Shown here: positions 1 to 11,622 of the stretch, one piece after another
How the letters are laid out: each line of letters begins with the position of its first letter
Position numbering within the stretch: the first letter of the stretch is position 1
From: Pyrrhoderma lamaoense
Lineage: Eukaryota; Basidiomycota; Agaricomycetes; Hymenochaetales; Hymenochaetaceae
Length of the DNA: 64,000 nt
Direction: 5' to 3'
NCBI GenBank assembly: GCA_002794735.1
Contig: NBAZ01000001.1
Span: 2,232,001 to 2,296,000, forward strand
The notes under the pieces: generated by a model
Told to the model about the DNA's origin: nothing
Database searches by the model: none
What the model saw: only the letters and a program-made list of their open reading frames with translations
Made by a program: the position numbers and the translations under genes

Positions 1-1
1 A

Positions 2-1341
2 CTTTTTGCAACAGACATCGAAGAAAATGGTGTACGACTTCGATTGACAGTTGTCGACACCCCTGGCTTTGGGGACTTCGTCAATAATGAGGATAGGTGA
101 TTCTTACGGAACATCTAGTGTACTACAAAATACTAAGACCCTGTTCCACATAGTTGGAAACCGATCGTGGAGAATATTGAATCACGTTTCGATGCTTACC
201 TTGAACAGGAGAATCGTGTTAACCGTCAAAAGATTGTGGATAACCGTGTGCATGCTTGCTTGTACTTCATTCAGCCTACGGGTCATTCGTGCGTCAACTG
301 ACTCTTCATCCCTTATCTCAGATAGCTAATCTTCCTGCAGGTTGAAGCAGATTGACATTGAATTCATGCGTCGGCTTCACACGAAGGTCAACTTGATTCC
401 TATCATTGCTAAGGCTGATACTCTGACCGATGAGGAGATTGCATCCTTCAAAGCACGAGTAAGCCAGGGTGTCTTGGACTCCGCCGATAGCGTCTCACCA
501 CGTTCTTTGTTCATAGGTTCTCAATGATATTGCTTATCACAAAATTCATATATTTGAAGCACCTACATACGAAAATGAAGACGAAGAGGCACTTGCCGAA
601 CAGGAGGAAATTGCAGTATGTACTAAACAAGACACTTATCAACACTACATTCATAATGAACTTCATGATCACACAGAGCAAAATTCCATTCGCTATTGTC
701 GGTTCAAATCAAATAGTTCAAACGCCGGATGGGCGCCAAGTCCGTGGACGTGCGTATCCTTGGGGTGTTATTGAAGTTGATAACGAGGAACACTGTGACT
801 TCGTTAAACTCCGCCAAATGCTCATTAGGACATACATGGAAGAACTACGGGAGCACACTAACTCGCACCTCTATGAAGCCTACCGAAGCGAGAAACTTTT
901 GGGAATGGGTGTTGCCCAGGATTCTAGCGTCTTCAAGGAAATAAAGTATGTGATTTCATTAATATATCAAGATCATCTAGTTTATCTTACTTTTTCGCTA
1001 CTTTAAATTAGCCCGGCTCTCAAGATGCAAGAAGAACGTACCCTACATGAAGCGAAACTTGCGAAGATGGAAGCTGAGATGAACCTAGTGTTCCAACAGA
1101 AGGTCGCAGAGAAGGAATCTAAGCTCAAGCAGTCTGAGGAGGAATTATATGCCAGGCACAGGGAAATGAAAGAGGCTCTGGACAAGCAGAGACTGGAACT
1201 GGAAGACAAGAAGAAGCGTATCGAGAGCGGCCGTCCCCTCACTCCCGAAAATGCAAAGGTAAGAGTGTTTCATGTTCCCTCGTACCTATCAATTGCTCAT
1301 CGTTTCCTCAGACGAAGAGGAACCGATTCCTGCGCACGTAA
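2..1341 (+). CDS. CDC3: Septin, Cdc3/AspB type (5' partial)
   Basis: GTP-binding septin that assembles into filaments at the division site. The window begins inside the GTPase domain. Exons fit 2-96, 154-288, 341-458, 517-615, 677-945, 1012-1258 and 1312-1341, all with GT-AG introns of 52-66 nt. Visible motifs are the G3 motif (VVDTPGFGD), the G4 motif (AKADTLT), the septin-unique region ([20 protein letters not shown]) and a C-terminal coiled coil ending in RPLTPENAK and a short basic tail. The long coiled coil and the phrase [11 protein letters not shown] match the Cdc3/AspB (SEPT7-like) class rather than Cdc10, 11 or 12. The N-terminus with the P-loop lies outside the window. The family call is secure; the subclass is very likely. 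Confidence 0.93.
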
Positions 1342-1892
1342 GTGTGCTGCCGGCGGCGCGCGACAATTGCACATTTACCCCCCCTTTTTCTATCATATCC
1401 TTTTTTTCGACTTCTGTTTTCGATTTTTGAGATTCCACTTCTGTTTGAGTCGTATGATATTCCCCTTTAAGCATCTTGCTTGACTTTTAGTCGTCCACTC
1501 CTTATTCCTTGCGTAACGAACTTTTTCGGTCCCCCCAACGATACCTGTTTTATTTTTCTGTCATTTTATTGCTCGTTTAGTGGAGTTTCTGTCTTGTGCC
1601 TAGGGTTGGCGGATTTAATGACTTATTCCAATTAACTAGTTTTTGGAGTGATAGCTTGATAACTTGAAATCTAGTCTCAGTTCATACTACTATTGATATT
1701 ATAGGTATCACTCATACTAGGCAAGGAGAAGACTGAAATAGGCGTGGTGATATGCAGAGTATTAACACAAGTGACTATGATACAAGACAGGATAGCGTGA
1801 CAAAAAAAACATCTATGTGGTTTGTACACTGTCCGAGATGCAAAAGGTGACAAAATTGAGAATCACAAGAAAGGAGGAGGGGAAGAACGAAT
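1342..1892. other. Convergent intergenic region
   Basis: This stretch lies between the 3' ends of the septin gene (+) and the INCENP gene (-). It is T-rich on the + strand just after the septin stop, as expected for 3' UTR sequence. No gene or repeat is visible. Confidence 0.6.
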
Positions 1893-4800
1893 CTATTTTT
1901 TGTATCCCATCCTGCGGGCATATTCGCGTTCTTCATGCGCCGTAAGTTCATCAGTTCCTGCCCAATTCGCTGAGCTTGTCCTCGCTCGGAAGCGACTTGA
2001 ACGTGTTTTAAATAGCTCTTCCATCTTGAGGGGTTTAATCGCACCGAATATGTCATCAGGATCAACTGTGCTCTGGCTTTGAAGAGCCTCACGTAATGCA
2101 GGAGATTGGGCCCAATTCGGTAGAGCACGTTTACGATTCTCATCATCTGAATCATAGTATTCGCTATCAATATCTGGTAGTTCGATGGATTCTGAAGGGA
2201 CTGCGGGGGAGGCATCGTAATCGTGGGCTTATCTTCTAACTGGGCCTGATAACGTGCTTGCATTTGAGACTGCGCTGTGTCTTTGGCCTTTGCGTTGTTT
2301 TTCGATGCTAGCCCGGCTTTTTGCTCACTTGCATTTGGCAAAGCTAACTTGGACGCCGAGGATTGAGCAACAGAGGTACTGGGCTGCTTAACGATTCTGG
2401 ACGGTAAAGCTGACTGGCTAGACGTTGCGTTAGTACTAGTAAGTTTCCCTAACTTTGAAGCCGCAGTATCCTTAGAGGGAGGCTTCTTAAGATCTGTCTT
2501 CGGTTCAGCTTTCTTTTCTGTCTCTGTATTTACTCTCTTCTTAGTTTGCTCCTCCTCCATCTGAGTTAGCTATTGAGAGATAAGTTATTGAAAGAAATAT
2601 ACATTGAGAGTAAAAGTGACCAACCTTCTTTCCTGGCTGCTTGAGCATCCGTTTCTCAGTGACATCCTCTTTTTCTTTCTCTCGCCTCCATCGCTCCGCT
2701 TCTTCCTTTGCAAGTTTCTCTTCCCTTGCTCTGTCTTCATCAGCTTTCTTCTGGGCAACCTGTTGGCGCCTAGCCTCCATTTCCTTGAGCCTATTCGCCT
2801 TCTTGTCCGCTTCTTCTTGTTGCTAATGCGAGTTTTTTTGTGTTAGATTTTGTCTACATTGCTATCACAGAGATTTAAATTTATTATTACCTTTTTAGCA
2901 GCAGCAGCTGCGAGTTGGATACTCTTAACGGGCTCCTTTCCTTTCTTGTTGCTACCCAGAACACTCGACATAAGACGGGTTGCTGTGTTGAAGAAACCAC
3001 CAGTCGTAGCTTGGTTCCCCATTTGTGAGTGAGCTACTTTGATTTGTTGAGACTGGAAAAATATTTAATAGCTAAGTTATCATCCAGTTAAATGGATCAA
3101 TGTTAAGCACTTACAGGTGTCTCAACTGCTGGCGCAACTATCCGTGTATTAATGACATCTTCTTCAATGTCCATATCCTCGCCCTCATCGGTAAAGTCCG
3201 CCTCGCCCATAGATTGGTCTTCCGTAATCTGTCTTCTTGCGTCTTCAACCTCCTCATTCCTAGCCTCAATAGAGCGCTTCTTAGTTGGGATAGGATGGGA
3301 CATCTCAAGAGAACTCCTTCCACCACTACCACTACGAACGCTCCGGGTGGGTGCTGTACTCCAAGTCATACTGTCATCTTTCATCCCTACAACTGGAGTC
3401 CATGTTTCTCCGAACTTCTCGTCAAGATGCCAGCTCTCATCTGCACTTGTATCAGCGCCTAGCGTTTCGGTATTTAGGCCTAAGGTTTTTGTTTGTTGTT
3501 GAAAGGAACATCATGATCGCTGAAATCCGTGTCCTGAGTTGACGGCACCCAGTGAGGCATGTCATGGTCAAAGATAGGATCTGCATAAGTGGACTGAGTA
3601 GAGTATATAGTTGAGTGAGCAGAAAGCGGCTGTGGGGCACGAGAAGGTGCAACAGGCTGGGCCTCAACCTTCGTGAATGCCTGGTTCATTGATGGTGGTT
3701 TGAACGTCGTTAAGTTTTTCGACATCAGTGCATTAGGATTAGTGAAAACAGGTGTTCTGGCCCTCGGTGGCGAAGGAGCAGGCTTATTTGATATGGCTTT
3801 ATTCATTTCAACAGAAGGAGCGGAGGCAGCATCCTTCGGGGTTGGAATACACGCCCATATTCACCTAGTTTCATTAGACCTGGGTTTTGCGACTTAGCCG
3901 GTTCGGTATTGGTAGGTCCCTTCTTGAGTTCAGCTGCCTCTTGGGATTCAGGAACCTGATTATCCAATGGTGGTGGGACAAAAATAGGCGCTTTGAGTTT
4001 GTCTGGTTCTCTAGAAGGCTGGGGAGCAGGGCCGCGGACAATCCAACCTTCGGCAGCATTTCGTTCTGCCACTTTTGCTTCAGCAGCAGCTCTTGCTTCA
4101 GCGAGAGCAGTTGCCGCAGCGCCTCCTAGAGATTTTCCAGAGCTCTTTACTGCTCTGAAACCAGCGACCGTCTTCTTGAGTTTATTTATCATACCATCTG
4201 AGCCTTCATCTTCCTCGTCACCGTGTATATCATGGTCCACAATAGCAACTGTATCATCCTCTTGCGCTCGTAGACGCCCAAATAGATGTTTATCTTGTTC
4301 TTTCAGCATGGAGAGTATTGGTGATGTCTCTGTAATCTTCGACATCTTTTGTGTCCTTCCCGGATCATCTGCAAGAGGAATAGGGTGTTCATCGCGAGCA
4401 TGACCTAACATTTCTCCACTTTTACGCTTGTTGCCAAAAGGAACATGAGATGAAGTTTGGATAGAGGGAAGGGCATTCGCTTTCTTTGAATTCTCTTCCA
4501 AGGCTTTCGCTTCTCTTGCCTTTACTAGCCAAGAAGTTCGTGAAGCCGTTGGGTTCGACTTCTGCGTCGCATATGCTCCTGCGGAAGATGGCTCTCGTGG
4601 TTTTCGCACCGATTTTCGGAGAGGAGAAGGGGGGCCAAGAGTGGGATACTGAGGATGTCCTGGTTTTCGACTGGGTTCATCTGCGTGAACCTCTTGTGTG
4701 GAGGCTCAATTGGGGTCTTGATTGGAGTGCCCGAATTAATAGGTGCTTCGGTTTCATTGTTGTGGTGTGAGACCTCAGGCATCGCCCGATGGTCGCTAGT

Positions 4801-5863
4801 TGTAGCATCTAAGTCTTGTCTTCCTGTCGAGTCTGCGGTATTAGGAGAGGAGTTTTGAAGTGTTTCAGCAGAGTTGAATGTCGTAGTAAAGTTAGTCGTT
4901 TGAGTAAAGTCGTCAATATCCATGACTGCCATCATATCAATACTTGGCGGTGTTTTCGTTGGCTTTGAGGCTTTAAATTTGCTATAAGATGCCTTCGACT
5001 GCTCTTCCTTGCCTAATGCTTCGTCCGTTCGTGATTTGACAAGCGAACTCCTACTTCTTTCGGCGGCTTCATCAGCCTCTTCGATTATCGAGAGCTCGGG
5101 ATGAGCAGAATTGGGAATGGGCGTTAGATGTGACTTATGTGAGTTTGAAGCAGTAAGGACATTATATTCTCGTGCTCCTAATGCCTCTGAGTCCTCGAGC
5201 GACGTCACTAAACGATCGACTGTTTCTTCTTCTTGCACCTTTTCAGCATCAATATCAACAGTATTTAGTTTCGGGGTTACAGCCGTTTCGGCTTCAGATA
5301 TGTTCTTCTTTGATACGAGCTTATCTACTTCGGACGCATCTAGTATTGACTCATTTCCTTCATGGTCGACGTTGATTGAGATTGTTTTGATTGCAAGAGG
5401 GCTTTATGAAAGGCATTAACCGGGGTAGAGTTGGCTAAAGGTGCGGCATTCTCCTTATTGAAGTCCTCATCCTACAGCTTCGTGTAAGTGGAGTTATGGT
5501 ACTTATATATGGACATGCGTACATCTAGATCCATTGTTATAATACTCTTGGCTTTGTTTGCCGCTGATATTGCTGCTCTAGTCTTTCGAGGAACATCCCG
5601 TTTTCGACCAGGTGTTTTGACAAGCTCAATAAATGGACTTTACAAGTATTATAAGTACAAGGTGCATCGAAATTTCACGCTATTTTAACTCACTCATGCC
5701 TTGGACCGGCTAGAATACTGTCAAGGTAGTCTTCAAGAAACATGTATCCGTCATTTTGAATCTGATCTTCAAGAAACTGACGACCTGGATCGTTCGCCAT
5801 AGTAGTCCGTATTGTAGATACCCATGTCATTACTCCTGAACGGGAGGAAGTTGCTCCCGCCAT
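1893..5863 (-). CDS. INCENP: Inner centromere protein (INCENP/Sli15/Pic1)
   Basis: Scaffold of the chromosomal passenger complex; the IN-box binds and activates Aurora kinase. The start at 5863 opens MAGATSSRSGVM, followed by a short helix (FLEDQIQNDGYMFLEDYLDS) that fits the N-terminal part that binds Survivin and Borealin. A long disordered middle follows, then a charged Glu/Lys/Arg helix (about 2560-2822) like the INCENP single-alpha-helix. The C-terminal IN-box (about 1893-2200) contains ELPDIDSEYYDSDDE, NWAQSPALREAL and RTSSANWAGT, with the TSS activation motif. Exons run about 5863-5694, 5624-5523, 5471-3115, 3052-2892, 2823-2624 and 2561-1893, the last split by a 53-nt intron at 2201-2253. 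The large exon needs about four single-base corrections (near 3486, 3838, 4700 and 5403) to stay in frame. Confidence 0.9.
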
Positions 5864-6018
5864 ATCAAGAAAGGATTAAGAAAAGCAAGAAGTGGCAAAA
5901 TGGGAGGCTCAACCACACTACCATAGGCGAACAGCGTGACCAGACGCGTACCTCTACGTGACCGCGAAAGGTCTTATGCATGCAGTACATCACTGCACTT
6001 TTAAGTATAATTTGTATC

Positions 6019-6090
6019 TCGGATATGGTGTAACGGCTAACATTGCCGCCTCTCACGCGGCAGCTCGGGGTTCGATTCCCCGTATCCGAA
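6019..6090 (+). tRNA. tRNA-Glu (anticodon CUC)
   Basis: A complete 72-nt cloverleaf without intron. The 7-bp acceptor stem pairs TCGGATA with TATCCGA. The anticodon stem GCCGC/GCGGC carries the loop CTCTCAC, giving anticodon CTC (Glu, GAG). The T arm contains GGGGTTCGATTCCCC, a 5-bp stem with a canonical loop. The D arm contains the A-box-like TGGTGTAACGGCTAACA. The gene sits between the divergent 5' end of INCENP and the CON-6 gene. Confidence 0.95.
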
Positions 6091-6719
6091 TCATTTATTA
6101 CTACTAGAATGATTTAGAATTTGGTTCATTTTTAATGAAAATAGAGACTTCTTTTCAAGCACTAGTAGCAGTCATACTACTAGTCTAGTCTTACTTATGT
6201 GTGCAATTTTTTTCAAAACGGTTTGTCTGGCTATTAAGCAAAGATAGTACATTCCAAAATCTGTTTTAGATGCTCTTCTCGTTTGAAGTTTCTTCACTCG
6301 ATTCCGGGTTCAGATCGATGACATATGCCATGCAATGAGACATTATCTCTACCAGTAGCAGACGATACACCCGATCCGCAAGGCTACGGAAGCTCCATAG
6401 TCTCCTTTGACTCTACAGTGATTTGATGGAATCACCTGAAAATTAATGCTGGTTAGCCGACTTTTAAGAGGTGATTCAGGCTTTCCGTTGTCATTTCATA
6501 TAAGACATGCTCCTAGCCCTACCCTCATTCAAAACCAGGCTAGCCCGACGATATGATGCAATACTTTACATATACCATGTTCAACCCATGACGAATATCA
6601 TACGCATTTCATCAGGTTCACAGGGTATATAAACTTACCTTCCAAAACTACATCGTTTTCCATCTTCCCTTCTACCACTTCGTCAACCCACCTTTACCAA
6701 TTTAAATACACTCTCAGTC
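6091..6719. promoter_or_regulatory. Upstream region of CON-6 with TATA box
   Basis: No gene is visible between the tRNA and CON-6. A TATA box (TATATAAA, 6626-6633) lies about 90 nt upstream of the CON-6 ATG. It is followed by a C/T-rich leader (CATCTTCCCTTCTACC and similar), the usual arrangement for a strongly regulated fungal gene. Confidence 0.55.
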
Positions 6720-7145
6720 ATGGCAGCTAACATTGGAAATGTATGATGTCCAGTTTGAATGTATCTTATATGACCGCTAACATTTTCCCATTCTCAGGTC
6801 GCTGGAGGCCACAGTAAGCTTTCCGATAAAGTTTGAATGGGCCGATGTAACTTTTTATTCTCTTAGAGGCAAACATCTCCAACCCGAAAACCTCCAACGA
6901 AGCCAAGGAACACTCTCGTCAGGTCCTTGACGAACTTGAAAGCAGTGGCGAGCTTCAGGAAAATGCCTCCGCTAGAGACACCGAGAAGAACACGAACAAT
7001 GTTCTTGGTGGCCACAAGGTAGTAATTTAAGAATACAAAAAGACCGATACTGATATGATTCTAGGCCACTCTCAAGAACCCTAACGTCTCCGAAGAAGCC
7101 AAGCAGCACTCGCGTCAATTCCTCGAAGAACACGACGAGGATTAA
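6720..7145 (+). CDS. CON-6 family (conidiation-specific protein 6)
   Basis: Small hydrophilic protein of the CON-6 family, first known from Neurospora conidiation and common in filamentous fungi; molecular function unknown. Four exons fit: 6720-6740, 6798-6813 (only 16 nt), 6867-7018 and 7065-7145, giving 89 residues. Two copies of the family repeat are visible: ANISNPKTSNEAKEHSRQVL and LKNPNVSEEAKQHSRQFLEE, each preceded by GGHKA. The protein ends EEHDED. The lengths and phases close exactly, so the model is firm. Confidence 0.93.
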
Positions 7146-7604
7146 TTGAACGATATTCTTCGTAGCGTTTGTACCGTTACTCAAAGAATTGATTCCATTT
7201 GTATTATAAAGCGATCGTGACATGTAAATAAATACTATTAGCTTCTGTCAAAGAAATGCATCAGCACACACTTCAAGTAAAATGACGTTCTGGATGACGC
7301 TTCGAACTCCTGTTTGGGGAACGATTAGAAGTGAGATTGCAGATCAAAATTGACCTTAAAATAGTTATATAAAAAACGATACTCCTCGGTTCTTGCCGTC
7401 GTCTTGAAGTATGTAGTTATAAACTACATACCATTTTTGATGAACTACAGTTTTGAACTGCGAAGTCTTTAACATACCCAAAGCGAGTCTCGAACCATAA
7501 GAAATAACTAGTTTAATCACTAGTTTTCGAAAACAATTCAGCAAAATGCAGGATTCTGGAAAAGGTTAAAACAGAGGTGCATATTATGATCAGAAGATAA
7601 AGAA
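7146..7604. other. Convergent spacer with a short perfect hairpin
   Basis: This spacer lies between the ends of CON-6 (+) and RPB8 (-). At 7409-7431 there is a perfect inverted repeat, arms GTATGTAGTT and AACTACATAC with a 3-nt loop. A short direct repeat AACTAGTTTAATCACTAGTTT lies near 7506. No gene is visible. Confidence 0.5.
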
Positions 7605-8257
7605 CTACTGCCGCATAAGTAGATACACAGGATCGCCAAGTACAATTCCAGTCATATGTCGATATGACCCGGTCAATGTCATTAACAAGCCACCAAATGA
7701 GATGTAAGCCGTCCTAAAATCAGTCATTCATCAGAAATCTTTGATAGTAGCCTATCATGTGGGTGAAAACATACACAATTTCAGCCGTCCCACCGTCAAA
7801 TTTATACACCTGTTCGATTCTGTGTTAAATTAACAACCACATCTTTAAACATTCACCTCACCCTTCCGTACATAACATAATCATATTCTTCTTCTAAACC
7901 TCTTCTACCTTTACCATCAGGGCGCCAAGTATGAGTATCCTTTTCTTCGTCCGCGTCTCCATTTGCGATACCTTCCCCAGTACGTACTAACGAAGAAGCG
8001 AGAGCGAGTGAGAAGCTTTGGCCGTCTTTTAAAGGGTACAGCTCGATGTTATAGTCAAGCGTCAGATCCATATCATAATTTGAGGAATGGGCAAAGAGGC
8101 GAGAAACTTGCAACATGCAATATGATGGTTAGCTATAGAAGTCCAGTGCTTGAGTGCGCTTTTTATCCATACCTCTATCAAATTTCTTGCCATCCTTGTC
8201 AATTCCGTTGATCGTGAAGAGGTCGTCAAAAACAATATTTGAACTAGTTGCGGTCAT
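7605..8257 (-). CDS. RPB8: RNA polymerases I, II and III subunit RPB8 (ABC14.5)
   Basis: Shared small subunit of the three nuclear RNA polymerases. The start at 8257 gives MTATSSNIVFDDLFTINGID, then DKDGKKFDRVSRLFAHS, YDMDLTLDYNIELYPL, FSLALASSL, EYDYVMYGRVYKFDGG and AYISFGGLLMTLTG, all hallmarks of the RPB8 OB-fold. Four exons: 8257-8173, 8106 to about 7863, a short third exon around 7780-7814, and 7713-7605. A spacer separates it from the end of MMM1, which lies on the same strand upstream. Confidence 0.95.
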
Positions 8258-8480
8258 CGCATTGGGATGGTCTGCTGTGGTGTGTACGAGAAGACAAGTC
8301 TTAGTTCTTAGTCTATCTATGAGTTTTGTTTTTGAAAATGTCGATCAGGATGTTTTTGTGGTATATATTACGTCATCCAAATCAAATTTTTTGAGAAATA
8401 AAAACAGAAGTCGGATACACATCAAACGGTGACAAAACATTAATGAGTACAGTAATAATACGATTGACATTCTATACGTG

Positions 8481-9592
8481 TTAAATTCCATTAGCTCTTA
8501 TGAACTCATCCTTCGCCTCTAACTCTTCTTTTACATCCTTGACTGTAGTAAGCCAGGCATTACTACTTTCCAAGTCCCTCTCTCGGTAAGGATTCGTCGC
8601 ACTTGAGCTTGAATCAGTTCATGAAGTTTGGGTACATCGGAAAGTTTTGCTCGACTTCCCATGAGAGATGTAGTATTGAGCTCCAGCGTGAAGTTCGGTT
8701 GGAGAGAGATGGTAAGTGTTGGGTTAACTGAAAGAGGATCAGGAGGTGTGAGAATAACCTATATTTAAGTTAGTTATGTCGTTTATGATAGTATATGACC
8801 ATTAGCTTACAGATGAAGAAAATACAGACAGAGATACGTTGAGCGTGACTGGAAGACGAACGAAAAACGATACAGGATAGTGAAACAAAACGGAAGTCGA
8901 GAGAGAAACAGACACCGTGTCAATATATGTCATATCGAATACTGCTTGCTGCTCAACATGATTAGACTAATACTATGGACAATGATAGCTGATACCCACA
9001 TCTGGTTCCTTGGTTTTGACGTTTCTGTTTTTGATTTTTGTGTTTGATATTCGAGGTGCGGAAGCCCTAAGTCACTGAAAGTATACGATAGGGTCCTTGT
9101 TGTGAAGCGATTAGTTACTGTAGTTTTTTGTAGATAGACGATACATACGACGAAATTCTGGGGCCGAACTTTGTTAGCGAAGCGTTCTATTCTTCGACGA
9201 GCTATTTCATCTCCTTCTGGACCTGGAAGGTCGTCTCTTAGCTTTGTTCTGTATGTTTCCACAACCTGGACGCGACATAAGAATACATCATTAGAAGAAG
9301 GGAATAATCTCACCTGTCTAAGTATAAGGTTAAACCATGCTGTAGACTCCAGATTATCATCTAATTCTAAATCATTGTTTGGATAAGAAGCCCTTTGTTT
9401 CGGTTGCCGTTCCTTATCAAAAGATGCAGTAGTAAAAGACAGTGGAGATTGGGACTCCAAAGGACTTGAATCCAGAAAAAGGTACTTCAGAATAAAATAA
9501 AGCAGTAAAAGAATGGAGAGTTGCCCAAGAACTAAGCCTTGCGTGAAGGTCGGTGTTAAGGAGAAGATGTAGTTCGTGCCCATGGTCGACAA
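8481..9592 (-). CDS. MMM1: ERMES subunit Mmm1 (ER-mitochondria tether, SMP domain)
   Basis: ER-anchored subunit of the ERMES complex; its SMP domain moves phospholipids between ER and mitochondria. A short luminal segment (FTQGLVLGQLS) and one transmembrane helix (ILLLLYFILKYLFL) start near residue 17. The SMP domain follows: WFNLIL, YRTKLRDDLPGPEGDEIARR, RPQNFVDPI, TVSVSLSTSVLFHYP, then LNTTSLMGSRAKLSDVP and RGTWKVVMPG. Two frame breaks spoil the reading. One is near 9078-9080 (DPIVYF to SDLGLP), where one T too many fits. The other is near 8550 (MPG to TTVKDVKEEL), where one base is missing. If the second break is real, the protein would stop at 8531 instead of 8481. Confidence 0.88.
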
Positions 9593-9905
9593 GATGGCAA
9601 ATTGAACAAAGTTGTTAATGGCAACTTTGTATTCTAGTATCGTCGCCGCCTCACCATAGAACCGAGTCGTCGTGTTGCCAACAACCTAGAAAATCCGAGG
9701 TTGCCTTCTCACCTCAAAGTGATGATGAGCCGCCTCTTCGCATATTCACGGGCTTGGGTACGCGTGTGTAGCACGCAAATTACGCATGTCGATCATCGTA
9801 GTCGCGGCAGACGATTTGCAATCAAACTTCGATCCTAAAAAATTGAGGCAGGCAAACTTGTATGCTCGTTAGAGTATATGCAATTTTCCATATAGCATAA
9901 CCAGA
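9593..9905. promoter_or_regulatory. Divergent promoter region MMM1 / TTL-like gene
   Basis: A 313-nt spacer between two divergently transcribed starts, so it probably carries both promoters. No clear TATA box or other element could be assigned. Confidence 0.4.
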
Positions 9906-11403
9906 ATGACAATGACAGCTTTTGTTAGTTGGCCTGGCGCACCGTTAACCGAGTCACTAGTCCTTCGGTCTCTTTCTAGGATCTCGCCGGCACCTACTAT
10001 TATCTCTTCACTAGTTTCCAATGCTACTAGACCATTACTACAATGGTCGACATATGATGCTATTGAACACGAATTGACTGCTTCAGAACCCGACTCAATT
10101 TTATCATCATCATATGTTATCAGGAAGGCATTAATAAGAAAACATTTCTTGCATCGATGTATCACTGCGTATACAACCAAAAATCCAGAATCGGTTCTAC
10201 ATCTTTCGGTTCCTAAGACGTGGGACATAGAGATCGCATTTGCGGATGAACTTGATGATGCGATGTGGGCCGATGAACTCTGGGAGCTCGGAGAAGAACT
10301 CCAAAATGGTAGTGATAAATGGTTTATACTAAAGCCTGGCATGGCAGATCGTGGGATGGGGATCCGTCTGTTCAATAGTAAAGAAGCTCTGGAAAAGATC
10401 TTCCAGGATTTTGAAGAAGACGAAGACGAAAAGGGTGACGATTTGGAGAATGAGACTAATGTAGTAACCTCTCAGCTACGACACTTTGTGATTCAGGTGA
10501 ACCATTATATTTTATCGATTGAAATTGTTTAATAAACTTTTTTTCGATTCAAATAATAGGAATATGCACCCAATCCCGTACTTCTAGACCCGAGGAGAGT
10601 TATAACGACTTCTGGAAATGGTGCTGAAACTGTATCCGATGACTTAGAAGGGCATAAGGCAGGTTCCACTTTACTAATACCATTTTGAGACAAAACTTAG
10701 GAGCTAATTTAGTTCCATCTCCGAGCATACTGTGTAGCTTCTGGGGCACTTTCAGTTTATCTCTATCCTAGAGTGCTTGCACTGTTTTCTTCTGAGCCAT
10801 ACAACTCTCCATCCGAGGCTGAAGGTGACTCGAAGGACCTCGATCTTCGCCCTCACTTAACAAATACTTGTCTTCAAGGGGAATCTGGGGAACAGTATGT
10901 CTATCTTCTAGACGAGCTTGTGGACCTTGACATACTATCCGGACCTCAAAATAAAGAAGATAAGATCTCAAATGACGATATTGAAGCTCTCAAAGGTCAG
11001 ATGTCTGAGGTTCTTGCTGAAACATTCAAGGCAGCAGTGCAGATGCCTGTTCACTTTCAAGTATGTGTTTATCATTGATTCTGATATAAGTCATCTACTT
11101 ATTCTCGTCTTAAACTTCCCGAAGCCTTTACCAAACGCCTTTGAACTCTTTGGAGTAGATTTCTTAGTTGTTCATAGCGAGACAAACAACGTTCATGAAC
11201 CAAAGTTTCAAGTGAAACTACTCGAGATAAATGCAGAGCCAGCGATAGAAATGACAGGATCAAGGTTAAAGTGGATACTTGAAGACCTGTTTGATGCAAT
11301 GGAAAGAACATGTGTAAAGCCCTTTTTTGTGAACATCGAATACTTAAATTCATCCGTAGAAACATGTGAACTACGAAAGTGCTTAGATATAAAGTTACGC
11401 TGA
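9906..11403 (+). CDS. Tubulin-tyrosine ligase family protein (Pby1-like TTL domain)
   Basis: ATP-grasp enzyme of the TTL family; members ligate tyrosine, glutamate or glycine to tubulin, but the substrate here is unknown. Motifs in order are KPGMADRGMGIRLF (ATP-binding loop), RHFVIQEYAPNPVLLD, HLRAYCVASG, RPHLTNTCLQ, FELFGVDFLV and LLEINAEPAIEMTG (metal and ATP ligands), ending RKCLDIKLR. Exons 9906-10496, 10560-10658, 10713-11060 and 11125-11403 give 438 residues, all introns in phase 0. The second intron uses GC instead of GT at its donor. Yeast Pby1 has a similar TTL domain fused to SurE; no SurE domain is present here. Confidence 0.88.
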
Positions 11404-11622
11404 GTTTTTCACCAACAGGAAATATAAATGTATCGCTCAGTTATATAGATATATTCTTTATTGTTGAAAGTCAGAAAATAGATGATGATGAAAACTATGG
11501 ATCGGCATATGACGTCGTATTTACCGCATATGATCGATTTGATGATCTACATGTATCTAAGAAGTTAGTTTATAGATACATCTTACAACTACCCTTCTTT
11601 GCGAGTAACTTTTAGAATAAAC

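Noticed and set aside
1775..2560. Continuous 261-codon frame at the 3' end of INCENP
   Set aside because: It reads through the intron at 2201-2253 and then out of frame. The spliced frame gives the real IN-box and stops at 1893.
6019..6090. Mobile element next to the tRNA gene
   Set aside because: No terminal repeats, integrase or reverse-transcriptase fragments are visible on either side.
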